NCBI RefSeq assembly: GCF_000312385.1
Contig: NZ_HE997628.1
Location: forward strand, 293,361 to 357,360
Length of the DNA stretch: 64,000 nt
Source: Tsukamurella sp. 1534
Lineage (GTDB): Bacteria; Actinomycetota; Actinomycetes; Mycobacteriales; Mycobacteriaceae
Direction of reading: 5' to 3'
Below the pieces are notes generated by a model. That model saw only the letters and a program-made list of their open reading frames with translations. It was not told where the DNA came from and did not search any database. A program made the position numbers and the translations under genes. Of the stretch, positions 25,382 to 34,109 are shown piece after piece (positions within the stretch are counted from its first letter, which is position 1; the number at the start of each line of letters is the position of its first letter).

Positions 25382-25841
25382 GCGCCCGCGTCCAGTCGAT
25401 CAGCCCGGGCATCGCGCGCTCGACCTGCCCGAGGGTCACGCGGAACTCGTCGAGATCCCCGTAGTAGGGGTCGGGCACGCTCTCGTGGTCCGCGTCCGGA
25501 TCGAAACTGCGCAGCAGCCGCAGCCTCGCGTCCGGGACGCCGCGGCGCAGCAGCGGCGCGACGTGCGAGCGGTGCAACGCCACCACGAGATCGGCCGACA
25601 GGTGATCCGCGGTGACCTCGGCGGCGCTGTGCTCGCTGGGATAGCCCGCCGCCTCGAGCACCGCCCGGGCGCGGTCGTCGGCCGGCGCGCCCTCGTGCCA
25701 GCCGTCGGTCCCGGCGCTGCTCACCCGCACCCGGTCGGCGAGGCCCGCATCGGCGATCGCGCTCTCGTAGACGATCCGGGCGATCGGCGAGCGGCAGATG
25801 TTGCCGGTGCACACGAACGTGACATGCAGCGGGGTCTTCAC
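25374..25841 (-). CDS. ptpA: Low-molecular-weight protein tyrosine phosphatase PtpA
   Basis: A 155-residue phosphatase. The P-loop is Cys11-TGNIC-Arg17-Ser, with the general-acid Asp in DPYYGD near residue 120. GTG 25841 (VKTPLHVTFVCTGNICRSP) is the family-like start; the longer in-frame start at 25892 would overlap the divergent NIF3-like gene. M. tuberculosis PtpA is secreted and acts on host proteins; whether this one does cannot be read from sequence. It overlaps SURF1 downstream and faces the NIF3-like gene upstream with a 49-base gap. Confidence 0.92.
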   Translation of the reverse strand: MKTPLHVTFVCTGNICRSPIARIVYESAIADAGLADRVRVSSAGTDGWHEGAPADDRARAVLEAAGYPSEHSAAEVTADHLSADLVVALHRSHVAPLLRRGVPDARLRLLRSFDPDADHESVPDPYYGDLDEFRVTLGQVERAMPGLIDWTRAHA

Positions 25842-25890
25842 ACCCCCATCCTGCCCGAAGCCGGACACGCGCCGGGCATACCCTGGTCCC

Positions 25891-26988
25891 ATGCTGCTGT
25901 CCGACGTGATCGACGTGCTCGACGAGGCCTACCCGCCGCGGCTCGCGGAGGGCTGGGACAGCGTGGGCCTGGTCTGCGGCGACCCGGCCGCCGACGTCAC
26001 CCGCGTTCTCGCCTGCGTCGACGTGACCGCCGCCGTGGTCGACGCCGCGATCGAGCAGGGCGCGCAGCTCGTGGTCGCGCACCACCCGCTGCTGTTGCGC
26101 GGCGTGGACACCGTGGCCGCGAACACCCCCAAGGGGGCGCTGGTGCACCGCCTCATCACGCACGGCGTCGCGCTGTTCACCGCCCACACCAACGCGGACC
26201 GGGCGCGGGGCGGCGTCAACGACGCGCTGGCCGCCGCCCTCGGGCTCACGGTGACCGGCCCCGTCGAACACCTCGCGCCCGCGCGTCCCCTGGACCGGTG
26301 GGGCGTCATGGTTCCGCCCGGGCGGGCCGACGGTGTGCTCGCCGCGCTGTTCGCGGCCGGCGCAGGGACGGTCGGGGAGTACTCGGAGTGCGCCTGGCGG
26401 GTCGACGGTGCCGGCCAGTTCCGGCCCGGTGCCGCGTCGAACCCCGCCGTGGGCGCCCGCGGCGAGCTCGAGCGGCTTCCCGAGACCCGAGTCGAGCTGG
26501 TCGCCGACCGGGCCGCCCGCGGCGCCGTCGAGCGCGCCCTGCAGGAGGCCCACCCGTACGAGGAACCCGCCTACGACGTGATCGAACTGGCGGGCGGCGA
26601 CCGGGAGTGGGGCCTCGGCCGCGTCGGCGTGTTGCCCGCGCCGTTGACCCTGGCCGCGTTCACCGCTCGGGTGTCCGAGGCGCTGCGGGTGACCGCCCGC
26701 GGCGCCGGCGACCCCGACGCCGAGATCCGTACCGTGGCCGTGTGCGGGGGAGCGGGCGATTCGCTGCTCGGCACCGTCGCCCGGCTCGGCGTGGACGCCT
26801 ACGTGACCGGCGACCTGCGGCACCACCCCGTCGACGAGCACCTGCGCGCCGGCGGCCCCGCCGTCGTGGACGGAACCCACTGGGGAACCGAATTCCCTTG
26901 GTGTGCAGCCGTCGCCGATCTCCTGCGGCCCCATGCCGATGTCGCGGTCTACGACCGCCCCACCGATCCGTTCGCCGTTCACGGCTGA
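25891..26988 (+). CDS. NIF3/DUF34 family metal-binding protein (Rv2230c-like)
   Basis: A 365-residue protein with the two-lobed Nif3 fold and an inserted PII-like middle domain. Metal ligands are seen in VVAHHPLLL (about residues 65-73), FTAHTNAD (about 96-103), and the C-terminal GDLRHHPVDEH and GTHWGTE. The family forms hexameric toroids with a dinuclear metal site. It has been proposed as a GTP cyclohydrolase I type 2, but the role is not settled. The middle domain (YEEPAYDVIELA region) is typical of the long bacterial form. It heads a run of three plus-strand genes up to the RNase P RNA. Confidence 0.88.
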   Translation: MLLSDVIDVLDEAYPPRLAEGWDSVGLVCGDPAADVTRVLACVDVTAAVVDAAIEQGAQLVVAHHPLLLRGVDTVAANTPKGALVHRLITHGVALFTAHTNADRARGGVNDALAAALGLTVTGPVEHLAPARPLDRWGVMVPPGRADGVLAALFAAGAGTVGEYSECAWRVDGAGQFRPGAASNPAVGARGELERLPETRVELVADRAARGAVERALQEAHPYEEPAYDVIELAGGDREWGLGRVGVLPAPLTLAAFTARVSEALRVTARGAGDPDAEIRTVAVCGGAGDSLLGTVARLGVDAYVTGDLRHHPVDEHLRAGGPAVVDGTHWGTEFPWCAAVADLLRPHADVAVYDRPTDPFAVHG

Positions 26989-27028
26989 CGCGCACCCGGC
27001 GCGGGTGCCCATCAGTACACTCGGCCGA

Positions 27029-27787
27029 ATGAACGCTGATCCGGACGCCCAGCGGTCCCTCCTCGACCTCGCCGAGACGGACGCGGAGATCGCGCGGCTC
27101 GCGCACCGCGCCACGCACCTGCCGGAGGACGCCGAGATCGCCGAGCTCGAGAAGCAGGCGACCACCGAGCGGGACGAATCGGTGCGGGTGTCGATCCTCG
27201 TGGAGGACCTCGACCGCGACATCGCGAAGCTCGAGAAGGAGGTCGAGCAGACCCGTCTCCGCGAGGCGAAGGACCGCGAGCTGCTCGCCTCGGGCCGGGT
27301 CGCGGCGAAGCAGCTCACCGAGATCGAGCACGAGTTGCGCGGCCTGGAGCGCCGCCAGTCGATCCTCGAGGACGAGGAGCTCGAGGTGATGGAGCGCCGC
27401 GAGGCGGTGGAGCTGGACCAGCAGCGCGCCGAGGCCACGGTCAACGCGACGACCGACAAGATCGACGCCGCCCGGCGCCGCCGCGACGAGGCGCTCAAGG
27501 ACATCGAGGTGGCGCGTGGCCGCACCACCGGGACCCGCGAGGATCTCGTGGCGACGGTGCCCGAGGAGCTCTACGCCGAGTACGAGCGGTGCCGGAAGGC
27601 GTCCGGCACGGGCGCCGGGCTGCTGCGGGCCCGACGGTGCGGTGCATGCCGCCTCGAACTGGACCGCGGGTTCCTCGACACGGTCTCCAAGACCGCGGCC
27701 GATGTGGTGGTGCACTGCGACGAGTGCGGCGCGATCCTGGTGCGGACGAACGAGTCCGGCCTGCCGCAGGCGAAGTCCGAGGAATGA
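27029..27787 (+). CDS. CT398-like coiled-coil zinc-ribbon protein (Rv2229c-like)
   Basis: A 252-residue protein: a long coiled coil (about residues 15-180, rich in Glu/Arg/Lys heptads) followed by a C4 zinc ribbon with CGAC near 207 and CDEC near 231. The family is widespread and of unknown role, possibly in nucleic-acid or secretion processes. It begins 40 bases after the NIF3-like stop, and its stop overlaps the next start (ATGA), so the three genes form an operon, in the same order as in mycobacteria. Confidence 0.88.
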   Translation: MNADPDAQRSLLDLAETDAEIARLAHRATHLPEDAEIAELEKQATTERDESVRVSILVEDLDRDIAKLEKEVEQTRLREAKDRELLASGRVAAKQLTEIEHELRGLERRQSILEDEELEVMERREAVELDQQRAEATVNATTDKIDAARRRRDEALKDIEVARGRTTGTREDLVATVPEELYAEYERCRKASGTGAGLLRARRCGACRLELDRGFLDTVSKTAADVVVHCDECGAILVRTNESGLPQAKSEE

Positions 27788-28431
27788 GCGCGCCCCAGCG
27801 CGGCGGCTGGACCACGTCCGAGCACGAGCCGACCCGGCTGATCCTGCTCCGGCACGGCCAGACCGCCGCCTCCGTCGCACGCCTGTACTCGGGCCGCGGG
27901 AACCCGCCGCTCACCGAGACCGGCCACGCGCAGGCGGCCGCCGCCGCGGGCCTCCTCGCGGACACCGCGATCGACGCGATCCTCAGCTCGCCGCTGGACC
28001 GGGCCCGGCAGACCGCCGAGGAGGTCGCCGCGAACCGTGGGCTCACCGTCGAGGTGGAGCCCGGCCTGATCGAGACCGACTTCGGCCAGTGGGACGGGCT
28101 CTCGTTCTCCGAGGCCCGCACCCGCGACCCCGAGCTGCACGGCCGCTGGCTCGGCGACACCTCCGTGGCCGCCCCGGGAGGCGAGAGCTTCGACGAGGTG
28201 CACGCGCGGGTCGCAGCCGTGTTGGAGCGGGTGACCGCGGAGTACCGCGGTCGCACCGTGCTGCTGGTCTCGCACGTGACGCCGATCAAAACGGCGCTCC
28301 GGATCGCCCTCGACGTGGGCCCGCAGCTGCTGTACCGGCTGCACCTGGACCTGGCGTCGATCTCGATCGCCGACTTCTACCCGGACGGCGGGGCCTCGGT
28401 GCGACGGGTGAACCACACGCCCGGGCTCTGA
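27784..28431 (+). CDS. Histidine phosphatase, CobC/acid phosphatase-like
   Basis: A 215-residue branch-1 histidine phosphatase. The catalytic motif LLRHGQT is at about residues 22-28, with further active-site Arg in SSPLDRARQTAEEV, Glu in ETDFGQWDGLS and His in VSHVTPIKTAL. In M. tuberculosis the gene at this position (Rv2228c) encodes an RNase HI domain fused in front of a phosphatase of this type. Here the product starts at ATG 27784 only about 20 residues before the phosphatase core, so the RNase H part is missing. It could act on phosphoglycerate, alpha-ribazole phosphate or another phosphate ester. Confidence 0.85.
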   Translation: MSAPQRGGWTTSEHEPTRLILLRHGQTAASVARLYSGRGNPPLTETGHAQAAAAAGLLADTAIDAILSSPLDRARQTAEEVAANRGLTVEVEPGLIETDFGQWDGLSFSEARTRDPELHGRWLGDTSVAAPGGESFDEVHARVAAVLERVTAEYRGRTVLLVSHVTPIKTALRIALDVGPQLLYRLHLDLASISIADFYPDGGASVRRVNHTPGL

Positions 28432-28447
28432 CCCCGTCGGGGAGGGG

Positions 28448-28453
28448 TATCCT
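28448..28453 (+). promoter_or_regulatory. Probable -10 box of rnpB
   Basis: TATCCT lies 7 bases before the first paired base of the RNase P RNA, where a -10 element is expected. It is close to the upstream stop codon. Confidence 0.5.
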
Positions 28454-28460
28454 GTACGAC

Positions 28461-28880
<420 letters not shown>

Positions 28881-28906
28881 CCCGGCCCCGCCGGCGCCGC
28901 GGCGCG

Positions 28907-29254
28907 TCAGAAGCCGGCGTCGCCGGTCACGTCGAAGTCGACCCACGCGCTGTGCCGCAGCTCGCGCAGCTCCTTGACCAGGCGACCGCTGCCGCGGCCG
29001 CGGATGCCCACCCGGAACATCACCACCTCGACCGTCCCGGTGGAGGCGACGTACAGCCCGGTGGTGCGCAGCCACGTGTGCCCGTACTTCGCGAGCAGGT
29101 CGGCCACCCGGGCCTCGTCCTCGGCTCCGGCGTACACGGTCACCACCGCACCGGATTTCAGCATCGGCATGTGCTCATCGTCGCGCGCCGCGGCCCGGGC
29201 GGTGCGGAAAAGTTCTAGAAACTCGTCAGTGGGTCCGATTACCGTTTCGGACAT
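28907..29254 (-). CDS. Hypothetical protein (115 aa)
   Basis: A 115-residue soluble protein of unknown family. The centre (KSGAVVTVYAGAEDEARVADLLAKYGHTWLRTTGLYVAST) looks like an alpha/beta fold; the C-terminus is basic then acidic (RGRGSGRLVKELRELRHSAWVDFDVTGDAGF). The start codon used here (ATG 29254) shares its bases with the divergent ABC transporter start, leaving no room for a separate leader; a later in-frame Met (MPMLKSG) is possible. It converges on the RNase P RNA gene, ending 26 bases from it. Confidence 0.5.
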   Translation of the reverse strand: MSETVIGPTDEFLELFRTARAAARDDEHMPMLKSGAVVTVYAGAEDEARVADLLAKYGHTWLRTTGLYVASTGTVEVVMFRVGIRGRGSGRLVKELRELRHSAWVDFDVTGDAGF

Positions 29255-30239
29255 GACAGACACAGCAGCGGGTGACTGGGCGATCGAGGCGGTCGGCCTC
29301 GTCAAGAGGTTCGGTGACTTCACGGCCGTGGACGGCGTCAGCTTCCAGGTGCCGCGCGGCTCCGTCCTGGGCCTCCTCGGCCCCAACGGCGCCGGGAAGA
29401 CGACGTGCGTCCGCATGATGACCACCCTGTCGCCGCCCACCTCCGGCACGGCGCGGGTCGCGGGTTTCGACGTGGTCGAGAACCCGGCGCAGGTCCGGCG
29501 CAGCATGGGGCTCACGGGCCAGGCCGCCACGGTGGACGAGATCCTCACGGGGCGGGAGAACCTGCGGATGATCGGCGGGCTCTACGGCATCCCGAAGAAG
29601 GTGCTGCGGGACCGCGCCGAGCAGCTGCTGGACGAGTTCTCCCTCACCGAGGCGGGGGATAAGCAGGTCAAGGCGTACTCAGGCGGCATGCGCCGGCGGC
29701 TCGACCTCGCCGTCAGCCTTCTCACCGCGCCGCCCGTGCTGTTCCTCGACGAGCCCACCACCGGACTGGACCCGCGATCCCGCACCGAGCTGTGGGACGT
29801 GTTGCGGTCCCTCGTCGCGCAGGGCACCACCCTGCTCCTCACCACCCAGTACCTCGAGGAGGCCGATCAGCTCGCGGACGACATCGTGGTGATCGACCGC
29901 GGCACGGTGATCGCGCACGGCACGCCCCTGCAGCTCAAGGAGCAGGCCGGCGCGGCGAGCCTGGTGCTCACCGTCTCCGAGTCCGCCGACATCCCCCGGG
30001 CGCGGGTGCTGCTGGCCGAACTGGGCGGGGAGGTGTTCGTGGACGAGGGCGCGCGCCGCCTCAGTACCCCCGCGGACGGGCTCTCGGACCTCAACCGCGT
30101 CGTCGCGGTATTCGCCGAGAGCAACATCTCCGTCGACGACCTGGGGCTCTCGCGCCCCAGCCTGGACGACGTCTTCCTGTCCCTGACCGGCCATCGCACG
30201 GAGAGCGAGGCCCCCGCCGCCGAGGAGGCCCCCGCATGA
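29253..30239 (+). CDS. ABC-2 type exporter ATPase, DrrA-like
   Basis: A 328-residue ATP-binding subunit. Walker A GPNGAGKTT at residues 43-51, Q-loop in TGQAATVDE, signature YSGGMRRRLDL near 145, Walker B VLFLDEPTTGLD near 165, H-loop region TTQYLEEADQ, and the extended C-terminal domain of the daunorubicin-resistance (DrrA) subfamily. With the overlapping permease it forms an exporter for a lipid, antibiotic or other hydrophobic compound. The permease start overlaps its stop by 4 bases (ATGA). The pair is not part of the conserved mycobacterial order around rnpB. Confidence 0.9.
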   Translation: MTDTAAGDWAIEAVGLVKRFGDFTAVDGVSFQVPRGSVLGLLGPNGAGKTTCVRMMTTLSPPTSGTARVAGFDVVENPAQVRRSMGLTGQAATVDEILTGRENLRMIGGLYGIPKKVLRDRAEQLLDEFSLTEAGDKQVKAYSGGMRRRLDLAVSLLTAPPVLFLDEPTTGLDPRSRTELWDVLRSLVAQGTTLLLTTQYLEEADQLADDIVVIDRGTVIAHGTPLQLKEQAGAASLVLTVSESADIPRARVLLAELGGEVFVDEGARRLSTPADGLSDLNRVVAVFAESNISVDDLGLSRPSLDDVFLSLTGHRTESEAPAAEEAPA

Positions 30240-31078
30240 CCGCCGCCCCCGCGCCCGCCGCCGCCGGCGCCGCGATCGAGACGCACCAGACCACCATCTG
30301 GCAGCAGGCGTGGATCATGGTCCGGCGCAGTATGATCCATACCAAGCGCATGCCGGAGATGCTCTCCGACGTGACGATCCAGCCGATCATGTTCACGCTG
30401 CTGTTCGCGTTCGTGTTCGGCGCGGCGATACCCACCCAGGGCGTCTCCTACCGCGAGTACCTGCTGCCGGGCATCCTGGGCCAGACGATGGTGTTCACCT
30501 GTTTCGTGGTGGCCGGCGGCCTCACCACGGACCTGGACAAGGGCGTCATCGACCGATTCCGGTCGCTGCCCATCAGCCGCGCGGCGGTGCTCATCGGGCG
30601 CAGCGTGGCCAGTCTGCTGCACTCGTCGATCGGCATCGTCGTCATGTGCGTCACCGGCCTCGCGATCGGGTGGCGCATCCGCACCAACCCGGTGGACGCG
30701 GTGCTGGGCTTCGCGGTCCTGCTCCTGTTCGGTTTCGCCATGATCTGGTTCGGCATCCTCGTCGGCTGCATGATGCAGTCGATCGAGGCCGTGAACGGGT
30801 TCATGTTCGCCACGATGTTCCCGATCACGTTCCTGTCCAACGCCTTCGTGCCCACCGAGGGCATGGCGCCGTGGCTGAGGGCGGTCGCCGAGTGGAACCC
30901 GGTGTCCTCGCTCGTGCAGGCCATGCGTGAACTGTGGGGCAACGGGATGCCGCTCCGGCCCGACGCGCCGTGGTCCCTGCAGCACCCGGTGCTCGCCACC
31001 GTGGTGTGGGCGGTCGCCCTCACGCTGGTGTTCGCGCCCCTCGCGCTCCGCGCCTTCAACAAGCGCACCACCGATTGA
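30236..31078 (+). CDS. ABC-2 type exporter permease, DrrB-like
   Basis: A 280-residue integral membrane protein with six predicted membrane segments after a cytoplasmic amphipathic start (residues 22-45). Family landmarks: QPIMFTLLFAFVFG, YLLPGILGQTMVF, GVIDRFRSLPISRAAVLIGR (the coupling region before the third segment) and ITFLSNAFVPTEGMAPWLRAVAEWNPVS. It pairs with the upstream ATPase through a 4-base overlap. The substrate is unknown. Confidence 0.9.
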   Translation: MTAAPAPAAAGAAIETHQTTIWQQAWIMVRRSMIHTKRMPEMLSDVTIQPIMFTLLFAFVFGAAIPTQGVSYREYLLPGILGQTMVFTCFVVAGGLTTDLDKGVIDRFRSLPISRAAVLIGRSVASLLHSSIGIVVMCVTGLAIGWRIRTNPVDAVLGFAVLLLFGFAMIWFGILVGCMMQSIEAVNGFMFATMFPITFLSNAFVPTEGMAPWLRAVAEWNPVSSLVQAMRELWGNGMPLRPDAPWSLQHPVLATVVWAVALTLVFAPLALRAFNKRTTD

Positions 31079-31112
31079 GGGTTCGGGTGTACGCGGCAGC
31101 GGGCGGCGTGTG

Positions 31113-31913
31113 ATGTGGAAGACTCCGAGCGTGATCGGAGAACCCCTGCCCCCGCGTATCACCGAGCCCGAACGGCGGCGCGAGCTGCTCGAGAGCGGCG
31201 CCATCTACACCGCCCAGCGGTCCGTGCGCGGCGACGCGGTCAGCCCCGACCGGCGCCTCAAGTTCGACGGGGTCGCGCGGTACCTGCAGGACACGGGGCA
31301 GGACCACCTGCGCCACGTGGACTACGAGGACGTGCACCCGTACTGGGTGGTGCGGCGCACCGTCATCGAGATCGTCCAGGGCGGTGAGCAGCCCGACATC
31401 CTCACCGTGGAGCGCTGGGGTTCGAAGATGGGCTCGCGCTGGTGCAACGTGCGCATCGGCATCGACGGGCAGAAGGGCACCCGGATCGAGACCGAGGCCT
31501 TCTGGATCAACTTCAACATCGACACGCTCACCCCGTCGGCGCTGAGCGACACGTTCCTGTCCACGTTCGGGGCGGCCGCGGAGCCGGGAGTGCTGCGCTG
31601 GAAGCAGTGGCTCGATCCGAAGCCGCATCCCGATGCGGTGGAGGTGCCGTTCCTGCTGCGCGCGGCAGATCTCGACATCATCCAGCACGTCAACAACGCC
31701 GTGTACTGGACCGCGCTCGAGGAGGTGCTCGCCACCCAGCCGGACCTGCGGGAGCGGCTCCCGCTGCGGGGCATCGTGGAGCACAACTCCGCGCTGCAGA
31801 TCGAGGACGAGCCGCGGCTGCTGGCGCACCGCGAGGGCGACGTGCTGTACGCCTGGCTGGTCGCGGGCGACCGCACCGCCGCCGCGATGAGCGTCGAGGC
31901 AGTCGCGGAGTAG
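31113..31913 (+). CDS. Acyl-ACP thioesterase, double hot-dog
   Basis: A 266-residue (or 260-residue) protein with two hot-dog domains. The first carries SVRGDAVSPDRRLKFDGVARYLQDTGQDHL, typical of FatA/FatB-like bacterial thioesterases; the second has DLDIIQHVNNAVYWTALEEVL, whose D/N-x-H-V-N-N pattern holds the catalytic Asn/His. It releases fatty acids from ACP. Start is uncertain: ATG 31113 or GTG 31131. Placed 10 bases before an RNB ribonuclease and soon after an exporter; a link to lipid export is possible but unproven. Confidence 0.82.
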   Translation: MWKTPSVIGEPLPPRITEPERRRELLESGAIYTAQRSVRGDAVSPDRRLKFDGVARYLQDTGQDHLRHVDYEDVHPYWVVRRTVIEIVQGGEQPDILTVERWGSKMGSRWCNVRIGIDGQKGTRIETEAFWINFNIDTLTPSALSDTFLSTFGAAAEPGVLRWKQWLDPKPHPDAVEVPFLLRAADLDIIQHVNNAVYWTALEEVLATQPDLRERLPLRGIVEHNSALQIEDEPRLLAHREGDVLYAWLVAGDRTAAAMSVEAVAE

Positions 31914-31923
31914 GGGCGCACAC

Positions 31924-33345
31924 GTGGCCGGGATCCCCATGCGTGGCGCCGTCCCGTCGTCCGATGTGGACTTCGGCGCGATCCGCACCGAGTTCGAGCT
32001 GGTCGAGGACTTCCCCGCGGCGGCGCAGGCCGAGGCGGACGCCGCCGCCGACCGCGCGGCGGACGGCCGCGAGGACCGCCGCGACATCGAGTTCGTGACG
32101 ATCGATCCGCCCGGGTCCCGCGACCTCGACCAGGCGGTGCACATCGCCGCCGACGGCGACGGCTACCTGGTGCACTACGCCATCGCCGACGTCGGGGCGC
32201 TCGTCGCCCCGGGCGGCGCGCTGGAGGCGGAGTCCCTGCGCCGTGGCCAGACCGTGTACCTGCCCGACGGCTCGGTGCCGCTGCACCCCCGGTCGCTGTC
32301 CGAGGGCGTCGGATCGCTGCTGCCCGACGAGGACCGCGCCGCCGCGCTCTGGGAGATCCGGCTCGACGCGGCCGGTGAGGTCACTGCCGCGTCCGTGCGG
32401 CGCGCCGTGGTCCGCTCCCGCGCCAAGCTCGATTACGCCGGGGTGCAGGCGGATCACGACGCCGGCCGCCCCCACCCCTCGATCGCATTGCTCGCCGACG
32501 TCGGGAGGCTCCGCCAGCGATGGGGACGCGCCCACGGGGCCGTCGACCTGCGCCTACCCGCCCAGGAGGCCGTGCGGGGCGCCGACGGCTGGGAGCTGCG
32601 GATCGAGCCGCGCACCGACTTCGACGGTTACAACGCCCAGATCTCCCTGCTCACCGGAGTGTGCGCGGCGAAGATCATGCTCGACGCCGGCGTGGGCCTC
32701 CTGCGCACGCTGCCCGCCGCGCCCGACGATGCGGTGGCCGACCTCCGCCGCACCGCGTCGGCCATGGGGCAGGCGTGGCCCGACGGCGCCACAGTCGGCG
32801 AGTTCCTCGCCGCGGTCGACGTGGGTACCCCGCAGGGGCTCGCGACGATGAGCGACGCGACGCGGCTGCTCCGTGGCTCGGGATACGCCGCGTTCGGCAC
32901 CTCCGCGGCGCCGGCCGCCCCGGCGGACCCCTCGCACGCCGGCGTCGGCGCGCCGTACGCGCACGTGACCGCGCCGCTGCGCCGCCTGGCCGACCGGTAC
33001 GCCACCGAGGTGTGCCTCGCCGTGTGTGCGGGCACCGAGGTGCCGGCCTGGGCGCGGGACGCCCTCGACGGCGCCGCGGAGGTCATGCAGCGCACCAACG
33101 GCGTCGCGAACAAGATCGACCGGGCATGCATCGACCTCACCGAGACGGTCATCCTCGCCGATCGGGTCGGGGAGACCTTCGAGGCGATCGCCATGCGGGA
33201 GGACCAGATCCTGGTCGAGGATCCCGCGGTGATCGCGCCGTGCACGGGCGGGCCCCCGGAGGGCAGCCGCGTCACCGTGCGGCTCGAGAGCGTGGATGCG
33301 GTTTCGCGGAAGGTCGGTTTCGTGTACGAATCCGCGCTAACTTAA
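31924..33345 (+). CDS. RNB-domain ribonuclease (RNase II family, short form)
   Basis: A 473-residue 3'-5' exoribonuclease. The RNB catalytic loop DPPGSRDLDQ (D61, D67, D69 as metal ligands) is followed by LPDGSVPLHPRSLSEGVGSLLPDEDRAAALW and the C-terminal PYAHVTAPLRRLADRY with the conserved Arg residues. Typical N-terminal cold-shock domains and a C-terminal S1 domain are not evident, as in the short actinobacterial RNB proteins. Its GTG start lies 10 bases after the thioesterase stop, suggesting co-transcription. Confidence 0.87.
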   Translation: MAGIPMRGAVPSSDVDFGAIRTEFELVEDFPAAAQAEADAAADRAADGREDRRDIEFVTIDPPGSRDLDQAVHIAADGDGYLVHYAIADVGALVAPGGALEAESLRRGQTVYLPDGSVPLHPRSLSEGVGSLLPDEDRAAALWEIRLDAAGEVTAASVRRAVVRSRAKLDYAGVQADHDAGRPHPSIALLADVGRLRQRWGRAHGAVDLRLPAQEAVRGADGWELRIEPRTDFDGYNAQISLLTGVCAAKIMLDAGVGLLRTLPAAPDDAVADLRRTASAMGQAWPDGATVGEFLAAVDVGTPQGLATMSDATRLLRGSGYAAFGTSAAPAAPADPSHAGVGAPYAHVTAPLRRLADRYATEVCLAVCAGTEVPAWARDALDGAAEVMQRTNGVANKIDRACIDLTETVILADRVGETFEAIAMREDQILVEDPAVIAPCTGGPPEGSRVTVRLESVDAVSRKVGFVYESALT

Positions 33346-33349
33346 TCCC

Positions 33350-34084
33350 ATGAGCCGACGCCTGGTCCTCGTTTCCGCCCTCACCGCCCTCGTCGCGCCG
33401 ATCCTCCCGGCCGTCGCCGCCGCGCCTGCCTCCGCCGCGCCCGAATGCGCCGATTACACCTTCATCGGCGTGGCCGGCTCGGGGGAGGGCCGTTCCGGCG
33501 GCGGCATGGGCGGCACGGTCAACGCCGCTGCGCAGGCGTTCTCGGCCCAGGCGCGTTCGGCGGGGAAGTCCGTGGCGTCGCGCCCGATCTACTACCCCGC
33601 GGCGCCGGTCCCCAGCGGCCTCGACGAGCTCGGCGGTTTCCTGGCCAGCATCAACACCGGCGCGGCCAACACCCAGGGCGACGTCGACATCGTGATCAAG
33701 GCCTGCCCGTTCACGAAGATCGTGCTGGTCGGGTATTCGCAGGGCGCGTCCGCCGTGCACCGCGCGCTGCAGCGGATGGGCGACCGCCGGCAGGTGGTGG
33801 CGGCGGGCCTCATCGCCGACCCGGACCGCATCCCCAACGACACCACGCGCTACCTCGGGAGCGCGCCGCGCACGCAGGGCATGGCGCAGGCCTCGGCCGT
33901 GGTGAGCGGCGCCAACCCGGCGCCGCTGCCCGCCCGCATAGGGGGCCGCACCGTCAGCGTGTGCAACACGGGCGACCCGGTGTGCCACTGGACCGGGGAC
34001 CTGATGAAGACGGTCAGCGACTCCCACAAGAACTACTCCGGCGCGGACATCGGCGACCGCGTGGCCGCGATCGCCGGGGTCTGA
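33350..34084 (+). CDS. Secreted cutinase-family esterase
   Basis: A 244-residue secreted alpha/beta hydrolase. The signal peptide covers residues 1-30 (ending ASAA). Catalytic triad: Ser130 in GYSQG, Asp209 in NTGDPVC, His226 in DSHKNYSG. Cys pairs (APEC with KAC; CNTGDPVC) match the cutinase disulfides. Actinobacterial cutinase-like proteins hydrolyse lipids or polyesters outside the cell. It starts 4 bases after the RNB ribonuclease stop, so it is probably the last gene of that transcript, an odd partnership. Confidence 0.92.
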   Translation: MSRRLVLVSALTALVAPILPAVAAAPASAAPECADYTFIGVAGSGEGRSGGGMGGTVNAAAQAFSAQARSAGKSVASRPIYYPAAPVPSGLDELGGFLASINTGAANTQGDVDIVIKACPFTKIVLVGYSQGASAVHRALQRMGDRRQVVAAGLIADPDRIPNDTTRYLGSAPRTQGMAQASAVVSGANPAPLPARIGGRTVSVCNTGDPVCHWTGDLMKTVSDSHKNYSGADIGDRVAAIAGV

Positions 34085-34109
34085 CGCGGGCGCGGAGCGC
34101 CCCGCCGCG

